Both the position numbers and the translations under genes were made by a program. Below are positions 1 through 11,800 of a stretch of DNA of 64,000 bases, piece after piece (the first letter of the stretch is position 1; the number at the start of each line of letters is the position of its first letter). The notes beneath the pieces were generated by a model, which was not told where the DNA came from, ran no database searches, and saw nothing but the letters and a program-made list of their open reading frames with translations. The stretch is from Liquidambar formosana (taxonomy: Eukaryota > Streptophyta > Magnoliopsida > Saxifragales > Altingiaceae). The stretch covers positions 33,128,371 through 33,192,370 of the forward strand of contig CM077823.1 in NCBI GenBank assembly GCA_039720395.1, in the 5' to 3' direction.

Positions 1-607
1 AAAAAATAAAATAAAATAATAAATAAATAAATGTTGGACAATTTTGGCACAAATAAAATTGTTTAATATGTGCAGTCAACACCTATGCAACGCCTACGTG
101 AAAGACGGTTTATGAATTTACTAATTTCTAATTTGTTCTTTTCGTTTTTATGTTTTACAAAAAATTAAAAGACGGTTTATAAATTTCAGAAAAAATTGTG
201 AGCACTCTAAAATATTGTATATATTGAGATGGAGAAGGTACTGAGCTAGCAATGTATAGCTTGGGAGCCTCTCCAATTTTTCTCAGGGAATAGGAGAGTG
301 ACCTCCCTGTTCTTGATTCTTGGCCTACTCCAATTTTTTATATTATAAAAAAAGTTTGATGACTCACGTATTATGGACTGATCGTATAAAACACAAGGGA
401 GTAGACGGTAGACCCCATGGCAGGCCACTCGTCATTTTCCATTATTCAATTTTTGGGAGCTCAACCTGCACTTGAAATAACATAACTTGCAGAAGCAAAA
501 TAAGCCACTCATCAAATTCCCCTTTAGATTTTTTGGGTCTTCCACTCTCATTTGCAGCATGTCAACAATTCGATATTGAAAACTAGTTAAAGAAGAGGAG
601 GCCATAA
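1..607. other. AT-rich intergenic DNA
   Basis: No gene-like reading frame, RNA gene or recognisable repeat is visible apart from A-rich runs at the very start. The short minus-strand frame around 246-428 has no recognisable similarity. The last part may be the former promoter of the Dabb pseudogene that follows. Confidence 0.5.
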
Positions 608-752
608 ATGGAGGAGGCCAAAGGAGTGTTGAAGCACACAGTCCTTCTTTAGTTCAAAGATGGAAACCCCACTAGACCAGATTGACCAACTCATCAAGGG
701 TTGCGTCAACCTTTCCAATCTCATCTCAACCGTAAAGGCTTTCCACTGATAC

Positions 753-814
<62 letters not shown>

Positions 815-1568
815 GTCTCTCTGTTTGTTGATTGGACGACCCAGATCAATGTAATGACAATATGACCCATTACTCCACTAATGGGGCTCTAAATATTCAA
901 AAAATTTCGGGTGAGGAGCCTGATGAGGAAAAAAGAAAAAAAAAAACTTGTAATTTTTAAAATGATGAGCTTTTCAAGGTTTAGAATTTTTAAGGAGAAT
1001 TTTTCAAAATTCCTTCTTTGGCTAAAATTTTTGGAAGTTAAAAATTCTAAATGAGATTTTGTTACTTCCTAGTTTAAAAGATAGTACCAGGCAAATTCCA
1101 TCTATTTAGATGGAATTTATAGATAGGATTTGACTCTCCAAATTCCAAGTTAAAGTTCTTATTAGAACTTTAGAAATTTTGAATTTAACTAGTTAAATAA
1201 GAAATTTCATTTTAAGAATTTGAAAATTTCCGTTGAATAACAAATTCCACTTAAAAATTCCTCGCCCAAACATACCGTAGATGATTGTAACATAGGGTGT
1301 GGGTGTTTATCTAACTCAAAAATCTCAAATTCTCTTTGTTATGTTTTGGATTTTGGAATGTAACAGGGGAAAAGACGTGAGGGTTGAGAACCCACATCAA
1401 GATTTCACTTATCTGCTCGAGTACGCCTTTGAGAGTGCAGAGGGCCTTGCTGAGTACATGGCTCACCCAGCCCATGTTGAATTGGCTACTGTCATCCAGC
1501 CTTACTGGGAGAAACTCACGGTTTTTTACTACAGACCCTCTACTGTCCACTCTGAAACAAAAGAGTGA
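608..1568 (+). pseudogene. Pseudogene of a stress-responsive A/B barrel (Dabb) domain protein
   Basis: Two exons of a small plant Dabb-domain protein (family of Arabidopsis HS1) can be read at 608-748 and 1367-1568. Exon 1 begins MEEAKGVLKHTVLL, then has an in-frame TAG at 650-652 where the family has a short residue before FKDG, and about 30 bases later a shift of frame: IDQLIKG continues in another frame up to KAFHW. Exon 2 encodes GKDVRVENPHQDFTYLLEYAF and on through the conserved AEYMAHPAHVELA segment to a normal TGA. The Trp codon is split TG/G across the intron as expected, and the acceptor (AACAG) is intact, but the donor reads AT instead of GT at 749-750. Three independent lesions make this a dead copy. 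The intron starts with a long CT repeat. Family recognition is confident; functional death is inferred from the lesions. Confidence 0.85.
753..820. repeat. (CT)n microsatellite
   Basis: Almost uninterrupted CT dinucleotides at the 5' end of the intron of the Dabb pseudogene. Confidence 0.9.
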
Positions 1569-2782
1569 TGACAATTATCCATTGTTTTGCATTTTTCAAC
1601 TACTCTGAATGCAAGTTTGCTATATATTCATTTGTACCAGAGAATAAAATGCACACTTACAGCGTCATGAGCTCCCTAAATCTACTGCTGTGTTCAGGGC
1701 CAATGGCTTGTTTGATTAGCATTGCCTAAATCTCCATCTTCTTATGTACTCTTAGTGTCTTTCTTTCTACTCTATATCTCCAATTCGATCTCTACTAATA
1801 TTTTTTATTGATTTTTGGGCCTATATTATGGATTAAGAGAAAATTTAGGAATCAAACTCCAAGTCATGCCGTCTAATTTTGATGGAAAAATGTGAATTTT
1901 GTTGTATAATATCTAATGCGGAAAATTATTCAGTTTGCTAAGCATAGAGGCTTTGCTATATATAAATCACATTGCTATCACGTGAAGGATGAGTTGTGTT
2001 TAGAGGGTACGTGTATCATACTATCATGTGCCTGGGGCCAAATAAAAACGTCTCAACACCACATTTTCCCAAAAGAAGGAAAAGAAAAGGCCTCTTATTT
2101 TTTTATTTTGCCAAGGAGAAAAGGCCTCTTAAAGGTGTAAACTGTCTCAAAGGTTTTTATATGTGAAAATTGCTATTTCCACCCAGAATTAGCCCCATCT
2201 AACCAAATGATGAGAGTGAATGACAAATTTTGACGGATTAAGCAAAATCTGTGTTATACGGAGTAACTTATAAGACTGTTCAAGGCCTGACGAGGGCTAC
2301 AAATGGGCTGGTTTGAATGACTGACTTGTTGGCTATGGAGACTGGCCCTTTTACAGTACAATTTACAAGGCTTGCAGGCTTGAATAGAGCCCAAAACGCA
2401 AACCAATCGAGTAGTGCTGTGACTCATGTTGCCCAACTGAAGTACACTCCAATCGTTCCAGTTCTCTCATATTGTCTGGAGTTCACACAATCCACCTTCC
2501 AATAAGGAAGTTGCGATACTAGCATTTTCCAGATCTCAATTTTTTTGGTGTGCTAAGTGCGTACGTGGTACGCCCCTTAGATACAGACCACCTCTCACAT
2601 TATGTGACAGTGGTGTCTTGACCTTGGGCCCAACTAATCCCTTAGACACAAGTAAAGACATAGCTCACTCTACATTGATTAATGTTGAGGATAAATTTGA
2701 TCCGTGGATGAATCCCAAAGAGAATGAGAAATCTTTCATTTCTTGATGCGCAAATCCTAAGAACCACTTGTTGGCCTTTTAA
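1569..2782. other. Intergenic DNA without recognised content
   Basis: Holds the 3' flank of the Dabb pseudogene (an AATAAA-like signal lies near 1644) and AT-rich DNA. Short frames on both strands have no recognisable similarity. Confidence 0.5.
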
Positions 2783-3278
2783 TAGAGATGGCAATTTTAC
2801 CCGATCCATATTAATATAGGCAGGGGTTTTTAAATTTTTCGGGTATCAGGTCGGGTATGGGTATAAATTCAAAAATTATTTCAGATACGGGTAGGATATG
2901 GATCACAAAAGAAAAAACCTGACTACCTGACCCGACCCGACCCAATGCAATGCTTTTACTATATATATATATAGCTAACTTAATAAACCCCTTCCTATTC
3001 ACTTATTTAGTATTCCCTATTCCCTAACCTACTCTCTCATCCCTCACGCAGCCATCAGTCCCTCACGCTCACGCCCTCTACCGTCACCGCCCTCTGCTCT
3101 CGCCGGCTTGTCGGCTCACCCTCACACCTTCACTCTTCTGGCCCTTCACCGTCTCACCCAGTTAGGCAGTCACACTCACAATCACGGCCTCAGCCCCAAA
3201 TTCCAGATCTACACATCCCAAATTCCAGATCTAACTAGATCTACACCAATGTTCAGGATTTTGGTAGGAAAAAGGAAG

Positions 3279-3759
3279 ATGAGATCGTTGGCAGTGGGGG
3301 CAGAAGCCCCCGATTTGGTGTCAGCTCGACAACGTCCAAGGAATGGTTGATGCCCTTACTGCCGTCAGATGGAAACGCCATCAGGTATGTTTGTCACCTT
3401 TCCCTTCGCTTCTCCTTCATTGCCCCCTTCTCAACTTCTAGGGTTTTTCACATTAACTAAAATAAAATTGAGGCTCCCTCTGTTTGGTTGTCAAGAAAGA
3501 ACGAGAAAAAAGGGAGAGAAAATGTTTAGAATTGGGTTCCTTTCTTAAAACATTTTTTTTGTAAACATTTTCTCTCTTTTTTCTCTTGTTGTTTCACAAG
3601 AAACAAACAGAGTGTTAGGGTTTCCATGACTACTATTATTCTTGTTTTAACTACTATTATTTCGATCAGGACGCAGTTGTTGAATTGTCGGAACACAGCG
3701 TGGTCTTGATCATCGAGGACACTGGTTCTCTTCAAGCCAAAGTTTATCTACAGCATGAG
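3279..3759 (+). pseudogene. RAD1: RAD1 checkpoint clamp gene fragment (exons 1-2)
   Basis: Exon 1 (3279-3384) starts MRSLAVGAEAPDLV and continues, after loss of two bases at the Cys-Gln codons near 3319, in another frame as LDNVQGMVDALTAVRWKRHQ, ending at a GT donor. Exon 2 (3670-3759) reads DAVVELSEHSVVLIIEDTGS and ends LQAKVYLQHE at a GT donor. This matches the N-terminal part of plant RAD1, a subunit of the 9-1-1 sliding clamp that marks DNA damage for checkpoint kinase signalling in the nucleus. Later exons are absent: beyond exon 2 the DNA runs into the inverted end of the enclosing element. The frameshift and truncation mean no clamp subunit can be made. Recognition rests on remembered family motifs. 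Confidence 0.8.
3492..3590. repeat. Inverted repeat in RAD1 intron 1
   Basis: A purine-rich arm at 3492-3530 (GAGAAAAAAGGGAGAGAAAA) pairs with a pyrimidine-rich arm at 3562-3590, with CTCTGTTTGG and AAACAGAG just outside. It looks like a small fold-back MITE within the intron. Confidence 0.5.
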
Positions 3760-4339
3760 GTATTGATACCACCTTTTCTTTCTTAATTCCTGAACACTCT
3801 GTTTGGTTGCCGAGAAAACGCGAGAAAAAAAGAAAAGTAGAGACTTGACAAAACTAAACCTCCACTGGACTGATCTTAATTTCAATTACAGGGTTTAGTT
3901 GAGTAAAGTTCTCATTTTCTATTCCTTAGATTTCTCAGTAACCCAACGTAGAGTACTCTTATATGGTGTAAATTTTGGTGTTTGATCTCAAGGGGCAAAG
4001 CGGGGTCGGATATGGGTGGGTCGGGCATGGATGGCCAAAGGTGACAGTGGATCGGGGATAGAGTTCAATTCCCTCGCCCTATCGGGTAATTGGTCGGGCA
4101 TAGGCATAGGAGTTCAAAGTCGAGATCGGGCATGGCGTAGTGCCGACCCACATTCGACCCGACCCGACCCGACCCATTGCCATCCCTAATTCAGATGTCC
4201 CAATAGTTTACATCACGATCACTCCTTACTTGAAGACTCGTCTACAATCTAAGGTTCCACACTTTCATCTTCGTAGCACTAACATTTTGAATGTTTTTTT
4301 GTTGTAAAAAATGGAGTTTCAAAATATTTGAGTGTGTTA

Positions 4340-5488
4340 TCTATATACTATATATATATATATATATTATATATTATATATAACGGAGGAATGGTCCTCC
4401 TGTAGCTGCCACGCATCGTTTTCCCTTTTTTAAAAAAAATTTAAAATCATATGCTCAACAGTGAACTTTTTTTGAAAAATTACCTTTTGGTGATCCTTTT
4501 ATAACTTAATACCAATAAAGGATGTAAGCTGTCAACTTGCTACAACTTAACTATATACATGCATGAAATGGCTACTAATTTCTTTTTTTTTTTCGTATTA
4601 CATTGAAAGTTGATCACTAAAATGTAATTTTTTCCAAAAAGTTTTTAGTGACTTTTGAGGAAATTGCTTTTTTAGTGACCACTTTCCATTTTAATACCAA
4701 ACAAAAGTCATTTTTTGTCAATTTGCTACGAATTGATTGTATACGTGTTTCAAAAGGACTACCACCTTACTTTGTCTGGTATTAAGTTAAGAAGTGGTTA
4801 TCAAAAAGTAATTTCCCCAACTTTTTTTTGGTGTTCACTGCTCTTTTTCATGCAAGTAAATTGTCACTTGGTATTCACCACTTTGTTTTCATGTGAGAGA
4901 ATAAAAAAACCCACACTATATAATGTTCATCCCAAACTTTATTGCTGCAATTAAGGAGAGAATCATTATATGGAAACGGTGAAAATGCATAGAAAATGGT
5001 ACAAATTACTTACAAAACTATAAAAATGTTTAAAAAATTGTGCAAATACATTTTTACCAAACAAGGGGTATCTCAAACTGTTAGGTCCAAACTAATCCCC
5101 CATGATTCACAAACTATCCGTAAGTCTATGCATCCAGTATTGAGGGAGCGAAGACATGAACTCGAGACTTGATTCTTGAGCTGTGGTTCTTTGCCATCTA
5201 AGCTATCATTACGAGTGTGTATTATATATATATATAAAATGATGATCGGGTAAGCATGTGCTGATATAAATCACATCAACACCCGATTGGGGATTGTACC
5301 TCATACATCAATGGGTTAAGGGATACATTGCGTTAATGTAAGGGGTATAACTCTCAATGCATGATACTGATATAACTTATATCAATACATATTGACCTGA
5401 TTAGTACTATATATATATATATAATTTTTATTTTTACAATATTTATTTTTACAAACTTCACCCGTGCAACGCACGGGTTATAAACTAG
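4340..5488 (+). mobile_element. Non-autonomous Helitron, copy 1
   Basis: The 5' end is TCTATATAC preceded by A. The 3' end has a 17-base hairpin (CCCGTGC, loop AAC, GCACGGG) at 5461-5477, seven bases, then CTAG at 5485-5488 followed by T. TC start, CTRR end with a hairpin just before it, and insertion between A and T are Helitron hallmarks. The interior contains ACGGAGGAAT and the TTTAGTGACC and TCAACTTGCTAC blocks seen in the neighbouring Helitrons. No Rep/helicase is present. The TA-rich 5' end makes the exact start uncertain, and the TC end could belong to the adjacent copy. Confidence 0.65.
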
Positions 5489-6391
5489 TATATATATATA
5501 ACGGAGGAATTGAATCTTGGTGATGCCACTTATCAAGTTTATAAATTTTCATTTTTTTTTCAAATCACATTCTGAACAGTAGAACATGGTTGGAGAAAAA
5601 GGTAAAAGTTACATTTTAGTGACCACTTTCCAACCTAATACCAAACAAGGGATAATGTCGGTCAACTTGCTACAAATCAACTGTATACTTACGTCAAAAT
5701 AATTATCAGTTGTCTTTGTTTTGTATTAAGTTGGAACATATTCACTCAAAAGTAATTTCCCAAAAATGTAAGTTACTTTGTGACTTTTAAAGAAATTACC
5801 TTTTAATGATCACTTTCCAATTTAATACCAAAGAAAGAATATTATCTACCAACTTGCTACAAATTAACTATATACATGATTTAAAAGGACTACTACTAAT
5901 TGTCTTGGTTTGGTATTAAGTAGGGAAGCGATCAACAAAAGGTAATTTCTCCAACTTTCTTTCTTTCATTTTTTTTTTCCTCTCTTTTTGGTTTTCACTG
6001 CTCTTTTTTCATGCAGTATAGGTAGGTTGACACTTGGTGTACACTATATATCTCTTGTTTTTATGTGGGAGAATCGAAAAACCTATACCGTACAATATTC
6101 AACCCAAACTTAGTAGACTGTACCATATTTTTTTGTTTTCTTTATGCCTATTCATTTTCTCTCCCAAAAATTAAACATATAAAACTATAAATAGTTATAA
6201 TCAGAAAAATAGACAAGTAGAAACAATGATGATTTAAAAAAAAGTGCGATACACCAGAATACAGACTAGACTTTAAAGAGTCATAATCTTTTTCCTCCAA
6301 ATACCATAACGTATCACTTCTTTAATTTTTTACAAGCTTCCACTATTAAATTATTTTTTTTTTCCTAAATAATTTATCATTTTTAGAAGTA

Positions 6392-7251
6392 CTAGATATA
6401 GCACACGTGCGTTGCACGTGAATATTTTTAAATAATATTAGTTTCTAATTTTCTTTTTTCACTAATCTATGTATTTTTGTTTAGATATGCTTGCAATGGA
6501 AAATCGATTTTGAGGGGTTCTTCATGTATTCAGAGTACATCCTTTTTGGGTTTCATACATCCTTTCGGTTGGAACTCTTGAGGTATGTATTGTATTTTGT
6601 TCCTTGGTTTAATGAGTCTAAACGGTTTCTCAGAACTATGGATATTTCGTTTCGAATGATTTTTCTTTCTTTAATTACAGTATCTATTATAATTATAAAT
6701 TCATCTATCTAACTTATAAATTCATCAAAAATCAGACTTATTTTCTAACAGTACCATCCATATATATATATATATATATATTATAATTTGCAGAGTAAAA
6801 CTTACCAGAGAATGGAGAAGTCGTCGTTAACCAGAGAAGGGAGAAGTCGCCGTTAACCAGAGAAGGGAGAAGTCGCAGTTACTCTTGATGGAGAAAGTGG
6901 AATTTACAATCCGGTTGTTTATTTATTATATAGGAATTATAGTTTTTGTTTCCTTTGAATTCTTATTTGTATTTTATATATTAAGGTATGTATTTTAGAA
7001 TATATTAAGGTATGTGTTTTAGAATTATAGTTTCCATATTCCTATATATTTCTATTTATTATATAGAAATTATAGTTTCTGTTTACTTTGAATTCCTATT
7101 TGTGTTTTATATATTAAGGTATGTGTTTTAGAATTATTATATTTCCTATATATGCAGAAGGGTGGGTAGTTGTGTATTTAAAAATTAAAATAAGGGTATA
7201 TTAGTCAATCAAAAGTTTTTCTTACATTCATATTTTTATAGGTAGTATAGA
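6392..7251 (-). mobile_element. Helitron nested inside Helitron copy 2
   Basis: On the minus strand the element starts TCTATACTACC (7251 downwards) and ends with hairpin CACGTGC/GCACGTG and CTAG at 6392-6395, flanked by A and T. The copy ending at 9294 is uninterrupted at the matching place (GAGTATAATTAAATTT), so it is an empty site, and shows that no target bases were duplicated. This is strong evidence for Helitron-type insertion. Confidence 0.75.
6804..6881. repeat. 26-bp tandem repeat, three copies
   Basis: Three successive units of about 26 bases starting ACCAGAGAA.GGAGAAGTCG inside the nested Helitron. A second, longer duplication of about 134 bases (TTATTATATAGGAATTATAG type) follows at about 6921-7150. 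Confidence 0.8.
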
Positions 7252-7486
7252 TATATAAATTTTGTGTGATATATTATGCTAACATCACATCAAATATATT
7301 TTTTCTCAAACTTCCACCATTAAAGTAATTTATTTTTGTCTATATATATCTTTTAAATCTAATTGACATATTATATTTACAAATACATTTTACTATTTTA
7401 AATAATAAATATTTTGTTAAAATTTTAATTTTTTAATAATATTATTTTATAAATAAATATGTGCATCGCACAAGTTTTGAAGCTAG

Positions 7487-8108
7487 TTTCTAACCTTGAT
7501 CCCTTTTTTTTTTTTTTTTTTTTTATTATTATTTTTTTAAGCTAAAGTGTACTACTATGTATGGATGGATGAGTCACCATCACCATTGCCTTCTAGTAAC
7601 TTCCTAGCGTTGCGGACCCCATCCCATCCAGTAACTTCTGGCATCACTATCTCACGCCACGCGTAAAGCGCAGCCACAACCTCGACCCTACACACGTCCC
7701 TCTTCCCATCGCGCGTGTCACCCCATACGTGCGGTTAAGTGGAAACAAAGCACCGGTTCAAATTCCTCAAGTGATAGCACCAAATTTTGTCCCCCTTCGT
7801 ATGGGTTGTGTGTGTGTGTTTTTTTTTTTTTTTTGTTTTTTTTGCATGGCCAAGCTTAACTTTTCAAATCCAAGCCCTGACAAAAGTGGGTCCAGTAGTC
7901 CACTCATGTTTTCCCACGTGCACACCTGCAGCGGTTTCATTCGCTTATAAATGGAGTGCCCCGGAGCCTAACGAAGGCTCACAAGGGATAAAGTGCTCCG
8001 AGTCCTGAGAGAGAGGAGTGAAGAAGACTTCTTTGTTTTCTTGGGTTGTGTTCAGCTTAGTCTAATTGCATTTTTCTCTCTTTGTTTTCTCTCATTTTCT
8101 CGGGAAAA
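7487..8108 (+). promoter_or_regulatory. Promoter and 5' leader of a truncated MIPS gene
   Basis: The stretch directly upstream of the MIPS start codon is much less AT-rich than its surroundings. It has a G-box CACGTG at 7915-7920, further ACGT cores near 7690 and 7725, and a TATA box TATAAAT at 7946-7952 about 160 bases before the ATG. A pyrimidine-rich leader follows. A long T run lies at 7504-7524. It looks like a complete plant promoter still attached to a gene stump. Activity is not shown by sequence. Confidence 0.6.
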
Positions 8109-8168
8109 ATGTTTATTGAGAACTTTAAGGTAGAGAGTCCTAATGTGAAGTACACAGAAAATGAGATT
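8109..8168 (+). pseudogene. MIPS: First 20 codons of myo-inositol-1-phosphate synthase
   Basis: The ATG at 8109 opens a frame that reads MFIENFKVESPNVKYTENEI, the highly conserved N-terminus of plant inositol-3-phosphate synthase (cytosolic, NAD-dependent, turns glucose-6-phosphate into inositol-3-phosphate). The similarity stops inside what is normally exon 1, at GAGATTCA, where Helitron-family sequence (ACTTACTACAAATTGAC) begins. About 490 further residues are missing. Either the Helitron copied a MIPS promoter and start, or a real gene was cut by rearrangement. The 20 codons are intact and an upstream promoter is present. Confidence 0.85.
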
Positions 8169-9294
8169 CAACTTACTACAAATTGACTTGATAAGTGCTT
8201 CAAAAGGATTACTAACTTTCTTTGTTTGGTATCAAGTTAGGAAGTACTCACCAAAAGGTAAATTCCTCACCCTTTCTCTTTTTTTTTTTTTTTTGGATAT
8301 TACTTTTTCTCCTTACGCGATGGAAGTAAGTTGACACTTGTTTTTCACTGCATATTTCTTTATTTTTATGTGGGAAGATTAGAAAACCCACACTATACAA
8401 TGTTCAACCCAAACTTAATAGACTATACAATATTTCTCCGTTTTCTTTATACCTATTCATTTTCCCTCTTAAAAATTGAACATATAAAACTATAAATAGT
8501 CATAATTAAAAAAAGAGACAAATAGAGAAAATGAGGATTAAAAAAGAAAATGCGATCCGCCGGAATCTTCAAATTCTCCCAATTTGCTTCCAACATGAAT
8601 AAAAAAAAAAAAAAAAAAAATCTATTTTAAACAAAATTCTTCCATATGGTTAATTACATAAAGTTGAATAGATTTATACTTTCTTTTATTTTCTTCTCCT
8701 TCTAGCTTTTTCTTCTATTCTCTTTCTCAGTCTCTTAATGTTTTATGCTCTAATCTTAAACATATTTTTGATATTTTTCCCTATAGTTTTTCACTCTTTG
8801 TGTAACCCACTCGAAACCTCATGGAAGGTCAAGATTCATCATTGTCATACATCTTACAATCTCTATCATCGGATTTCGAGACACTTTCAACGGCTATACT
8901 TGCTTTGGTATATACAAACATATTAAAATCATGACTGTGGGATGGGTTAGGCTCTAGAGAATCTTAATATTTTTCCATCAAATATCATAACGTGTCAGTT
9001 CCTTCATTTTTTACAAGTTTCCACCATTAAATTAATTGTTTTTCAAAATAATTTATCTTTTTTGGGAGTATAATTAAATTTTGTGTGATACATTACGCTA
9101 ACATCACAAGAAAGATTATTTTGATTGAACTATTTTATTTATTTTTGTCTATATCTTTTAAATTTAATAGACATATTATATTAACAAATACATTTTACTA
9201 TTTTAGAGAATAAGTATTCTATTAAAATTCTAATTTACTAATAATATTATTTTTTTATAAATTAATCCGTGCGTCACACGGGTTCTAAAGCTAG
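8169..9294 (+). mobile_element. Non-autonomous Helitron, copy 3 (5' end missing or replaced)
   Basis: Collinear with the interior and 3' half of copy 2. It ends with hairpin CCGTG/CACGG and CTAG at 9291-9294 before T. At its left it fuses to the MIPS fragment without a TC terminus. Contains A runs near 8600 but no long reading frame. Confidence 0.65.
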
Positions 9295-10534
9295 TTTATA
9301 TTGTACAATGCGTCATGTGCTTCTTATGGTGGGCGCAAAAACGTTCTAATGCAATTTTTAAAACATTGCATAAAATTATATATAGTTATAAATATATAAA
9401 TATATAAAATATTTATTTATTATCATATTCCTGCCGTATTATGTCTTAAATTTTTTTAAAATTATCTTGTCGGGGTGTCCATATAGTGTCGTAACTGTGT
9501 CGCATGTCCGTGTTCGTGCTTCATAAGATGGGATGAGTAGCATGTGAAATGCGAAAAAGTAGGATCAAAGGAGAAAAAAGCAGTGCTATTACAACATCGT
9601 TTTGGACGAAAAATGGCTGGATGAAGTTGAACAGTCCGGCTCTTTTCTTCCTTTCTAATATAATAATGGATTTTCCTTTCTTTGTGTTTTTCCCTTAACA
9701 ACCAAACATAATAAATCATTTTTCATAAGAATTTACTTTTCTTTCCTCTTATTTTTCTTAGACAACCAAACGCAAGAAAATTTTATATTTTCCACACATT
9801 TTCTTTCCTTTTCATTTTTTTTCCCTCCATTTTTCTTTCCCTAATGAAATCTACAAACCAAATAGAGGGTAAAACAAAACAAAATTGAAATTACACTAAC
9901 ACCCTTTTACACTAACACCCTTTTACAAAATAACCTACAAGGACACCCCTCTCCTTTAACTTCTGTCAATTGCTCCGTTAAATAAAAGAGACATCATGCT
10001 AAATTTGTTCAAAATACCTAAACTACCCTTGTTGGATGAATGCATATCAATATTAAAGATGGAGATAACCCAAGCACCTTATTCTACCCCTGCCTGTGTA
10101 GACCTTTATTGTATTATGGTTTTCCCAAAATTAAATCATATTCTCATTATGCTCCTAAGTTTTAAGAGAAAACCTCTCTTTATATATTTATTTCCTAATT
10201 AATCTCTATTCCGCTTTGACTAAATGTTAAAAGTTTCCAAAAAATATAAGAAAAATATATTATAAATCCAAATACTTTTTGGTACCAAAAGGGAAAAAAA
10301 TATTATTAATACTTTCCTAAACAAAGTGAGATATACAATACTAATATATATTACTAAAAAATATCTTATTATTAATATGATTAGTATGCTCTATTACCTT
10401 TTAATTTTATTTCTTTTCTATTCTAAAAGCTAAGCTCCTTGAGTCCTTGTAGGAAAAAAAAAAAAAAATCTCAATTTTGAAAAATAAAAATTAAATAAAT
10501 AAATAATTTGAGGGTTCAAATTTTAATATTAATA
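9295..10534. other. AT-rich intergenic DNA
   Basis: No gene recognised. A CACCCTTTTACACTAA duplication lies at about 9900-9925, and 9660-9850 is pyrimidine-rich with AACCAAAC motifs that resemble MITE remnants. Confidence 0.45.
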
Positions 10535-10562
10535 CTAGTTTATAACCCGTGCGTTGCACGTC
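10535..10562 (-). mobile_element. Helitron 3' terminus, minus strand
   Basis: ACTAGTTTATAACCCGTGCG followed by TTGCACG: read on the minus strand this is a hairpin CGTGC/GCACG, GGTTATAAA, then CTAG and T, the same 3' end as the copy at 5461-5488. The element would extend to the right; I could not find its TC end. Confidence 0.5.
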
Positions 10563-11800
10563 TACAAAACTAAAGTGAACATTGGCTTTATAAAACATAT
10601 AAAAGGAAAGAGACGTTGGGTTTGGAATGGCCCTCGTCTCACGGCTTCGGCCTTAGAATCGTCCTATTTAGCATTTCTCCTTGAAGAGGCTTTATCTAAT
10701 ATTAAAATTTTATCTTAGGGTAAAATAAGGTTTTTTTTTTTTTTTTTTTCCTCATTATTAAAGTTTTTAGTTTTGAAAACCCACCCTTTCTAATTTAAAA
10801 GTTTAAACCCTTTTGATGGCTTTGCATGCATCCGGTGAGGAAGCCATCACAGTGCGCCATGTGAACGCATTGTTCCATGCCACATTTCAGATTGAAGTCA
10901 AAATGAATCACACAACCCTTATCCAATACAGATATCCACACGTGTGGAAATTTAGCGCAGTACACAGCTAGAGTGAGTCTTCCATGTAACTGTGACACAG
11001 TCAGGTGGTGTCACAAGCCAATAGGGGTTAGGCAAAGTGGGATTATAAAGCCAAAAAGTACAATGACAATCCCACTTTACTTGGATCTCATTGACTTGTG
11101 ATAACACCTGGTCATATCACAATTAGATGAAAGTTTTTCTTCCACAGCCAAACTTGGCTTTATGCGCGCCAATTACACTATTAAGTTCCCACTCCAATAA
11201 CCACTTTGACTTTTTAAAACCTCTATTTACTTTGCAAATGACATGATTTAGAAACGCTATTTGAAATTCTAAATTTTGAAAAGTAGGCATCCTTATCACA
11301 GGAGGTGCTTGCATGTACTTGAATAAACCTAGTGTGAATCATTTGATTCATAGTCCCAAAAAAAAACAAAAAACAAAGGAAAAAGAGCAAACCAGTGTGA
11401 ATCAATTGATTCATCACTTAAAAGGAAATGATGAAATCTTTTTTATTTGTAGATATTAGATAAAGCCTTTTCAAGAAATAAATAAATAAAATTCAAAAGG
11501 ATAGAAAACAAAAACACTCTTCCAAAAGGATAAAAAAAATAAAAAACACTTTATGTTGCTGCTTGTGAAATTGCGTTTGGTCTAGAGCTTTGCAGGTCCA
11601 CTTTGTCCTTAGCCCTCTAAACTTCTTCTGAACCCAGTTAAGATCCAGCCCATAAATCTTTTGTTCTTCCTTTGTGTGGCCCCTTCTTCTTTTGTAGCAC
11701 AAGGCACTTCCGAACTAGTATGGAGGAATGCCCAACTCAGATCCATTGAAACTTTGTGGCACACTGGCACTCAAAAACCCACTACATGTCCACACAGTAC
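10563..11800. other. Intergenic DNA, no recognised gene
   Basis: T run at 10731-10750. A short repeat GTGTGAATCA.TTGATTCAT occurs at 11332 and 11395. Nothing else is supported. Confidence 0.45.

Larger units (their letters stand above)
2783..4188 (+). mobile_element. hAT-like non-autonomous element enclosing RAD1 exons
   Basis: The left end TAGAGATGGCAAT and the right end ATTGCCATCCCTA are inverted repeats with one mismatch. Both ends run into subterminal tracts rich in GGGTCGGGTA or its complement (2832-2945 and 3998-4170), a layout common in plant hAT-type MITEs. Between them lie RAD1 exons 1 and 2 with an intron. I could not find a clear 8-bp target duplication, so the superfamily is tentative and the duplication may have decayed. 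No transposase is encoded. Confidence 0.6.
5489..7486 (+). mobile_element. Non-autonomous Helitron, copy 2, interrupted by another Helitron
   Basis: Starts directly after copy 1 with a TA run and ACGGAGGAATTG, and ends with the hairpin TGTGC/GCACA and GCTAG before T at 7483-7486. Its sequence parallels the copy ending at 9294 throughout, except for a 860-base insertion at 6392-7251. Its own TC end cannot be fixed because it abuts copy 1 in TA repeats. Confidence 0.6.
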
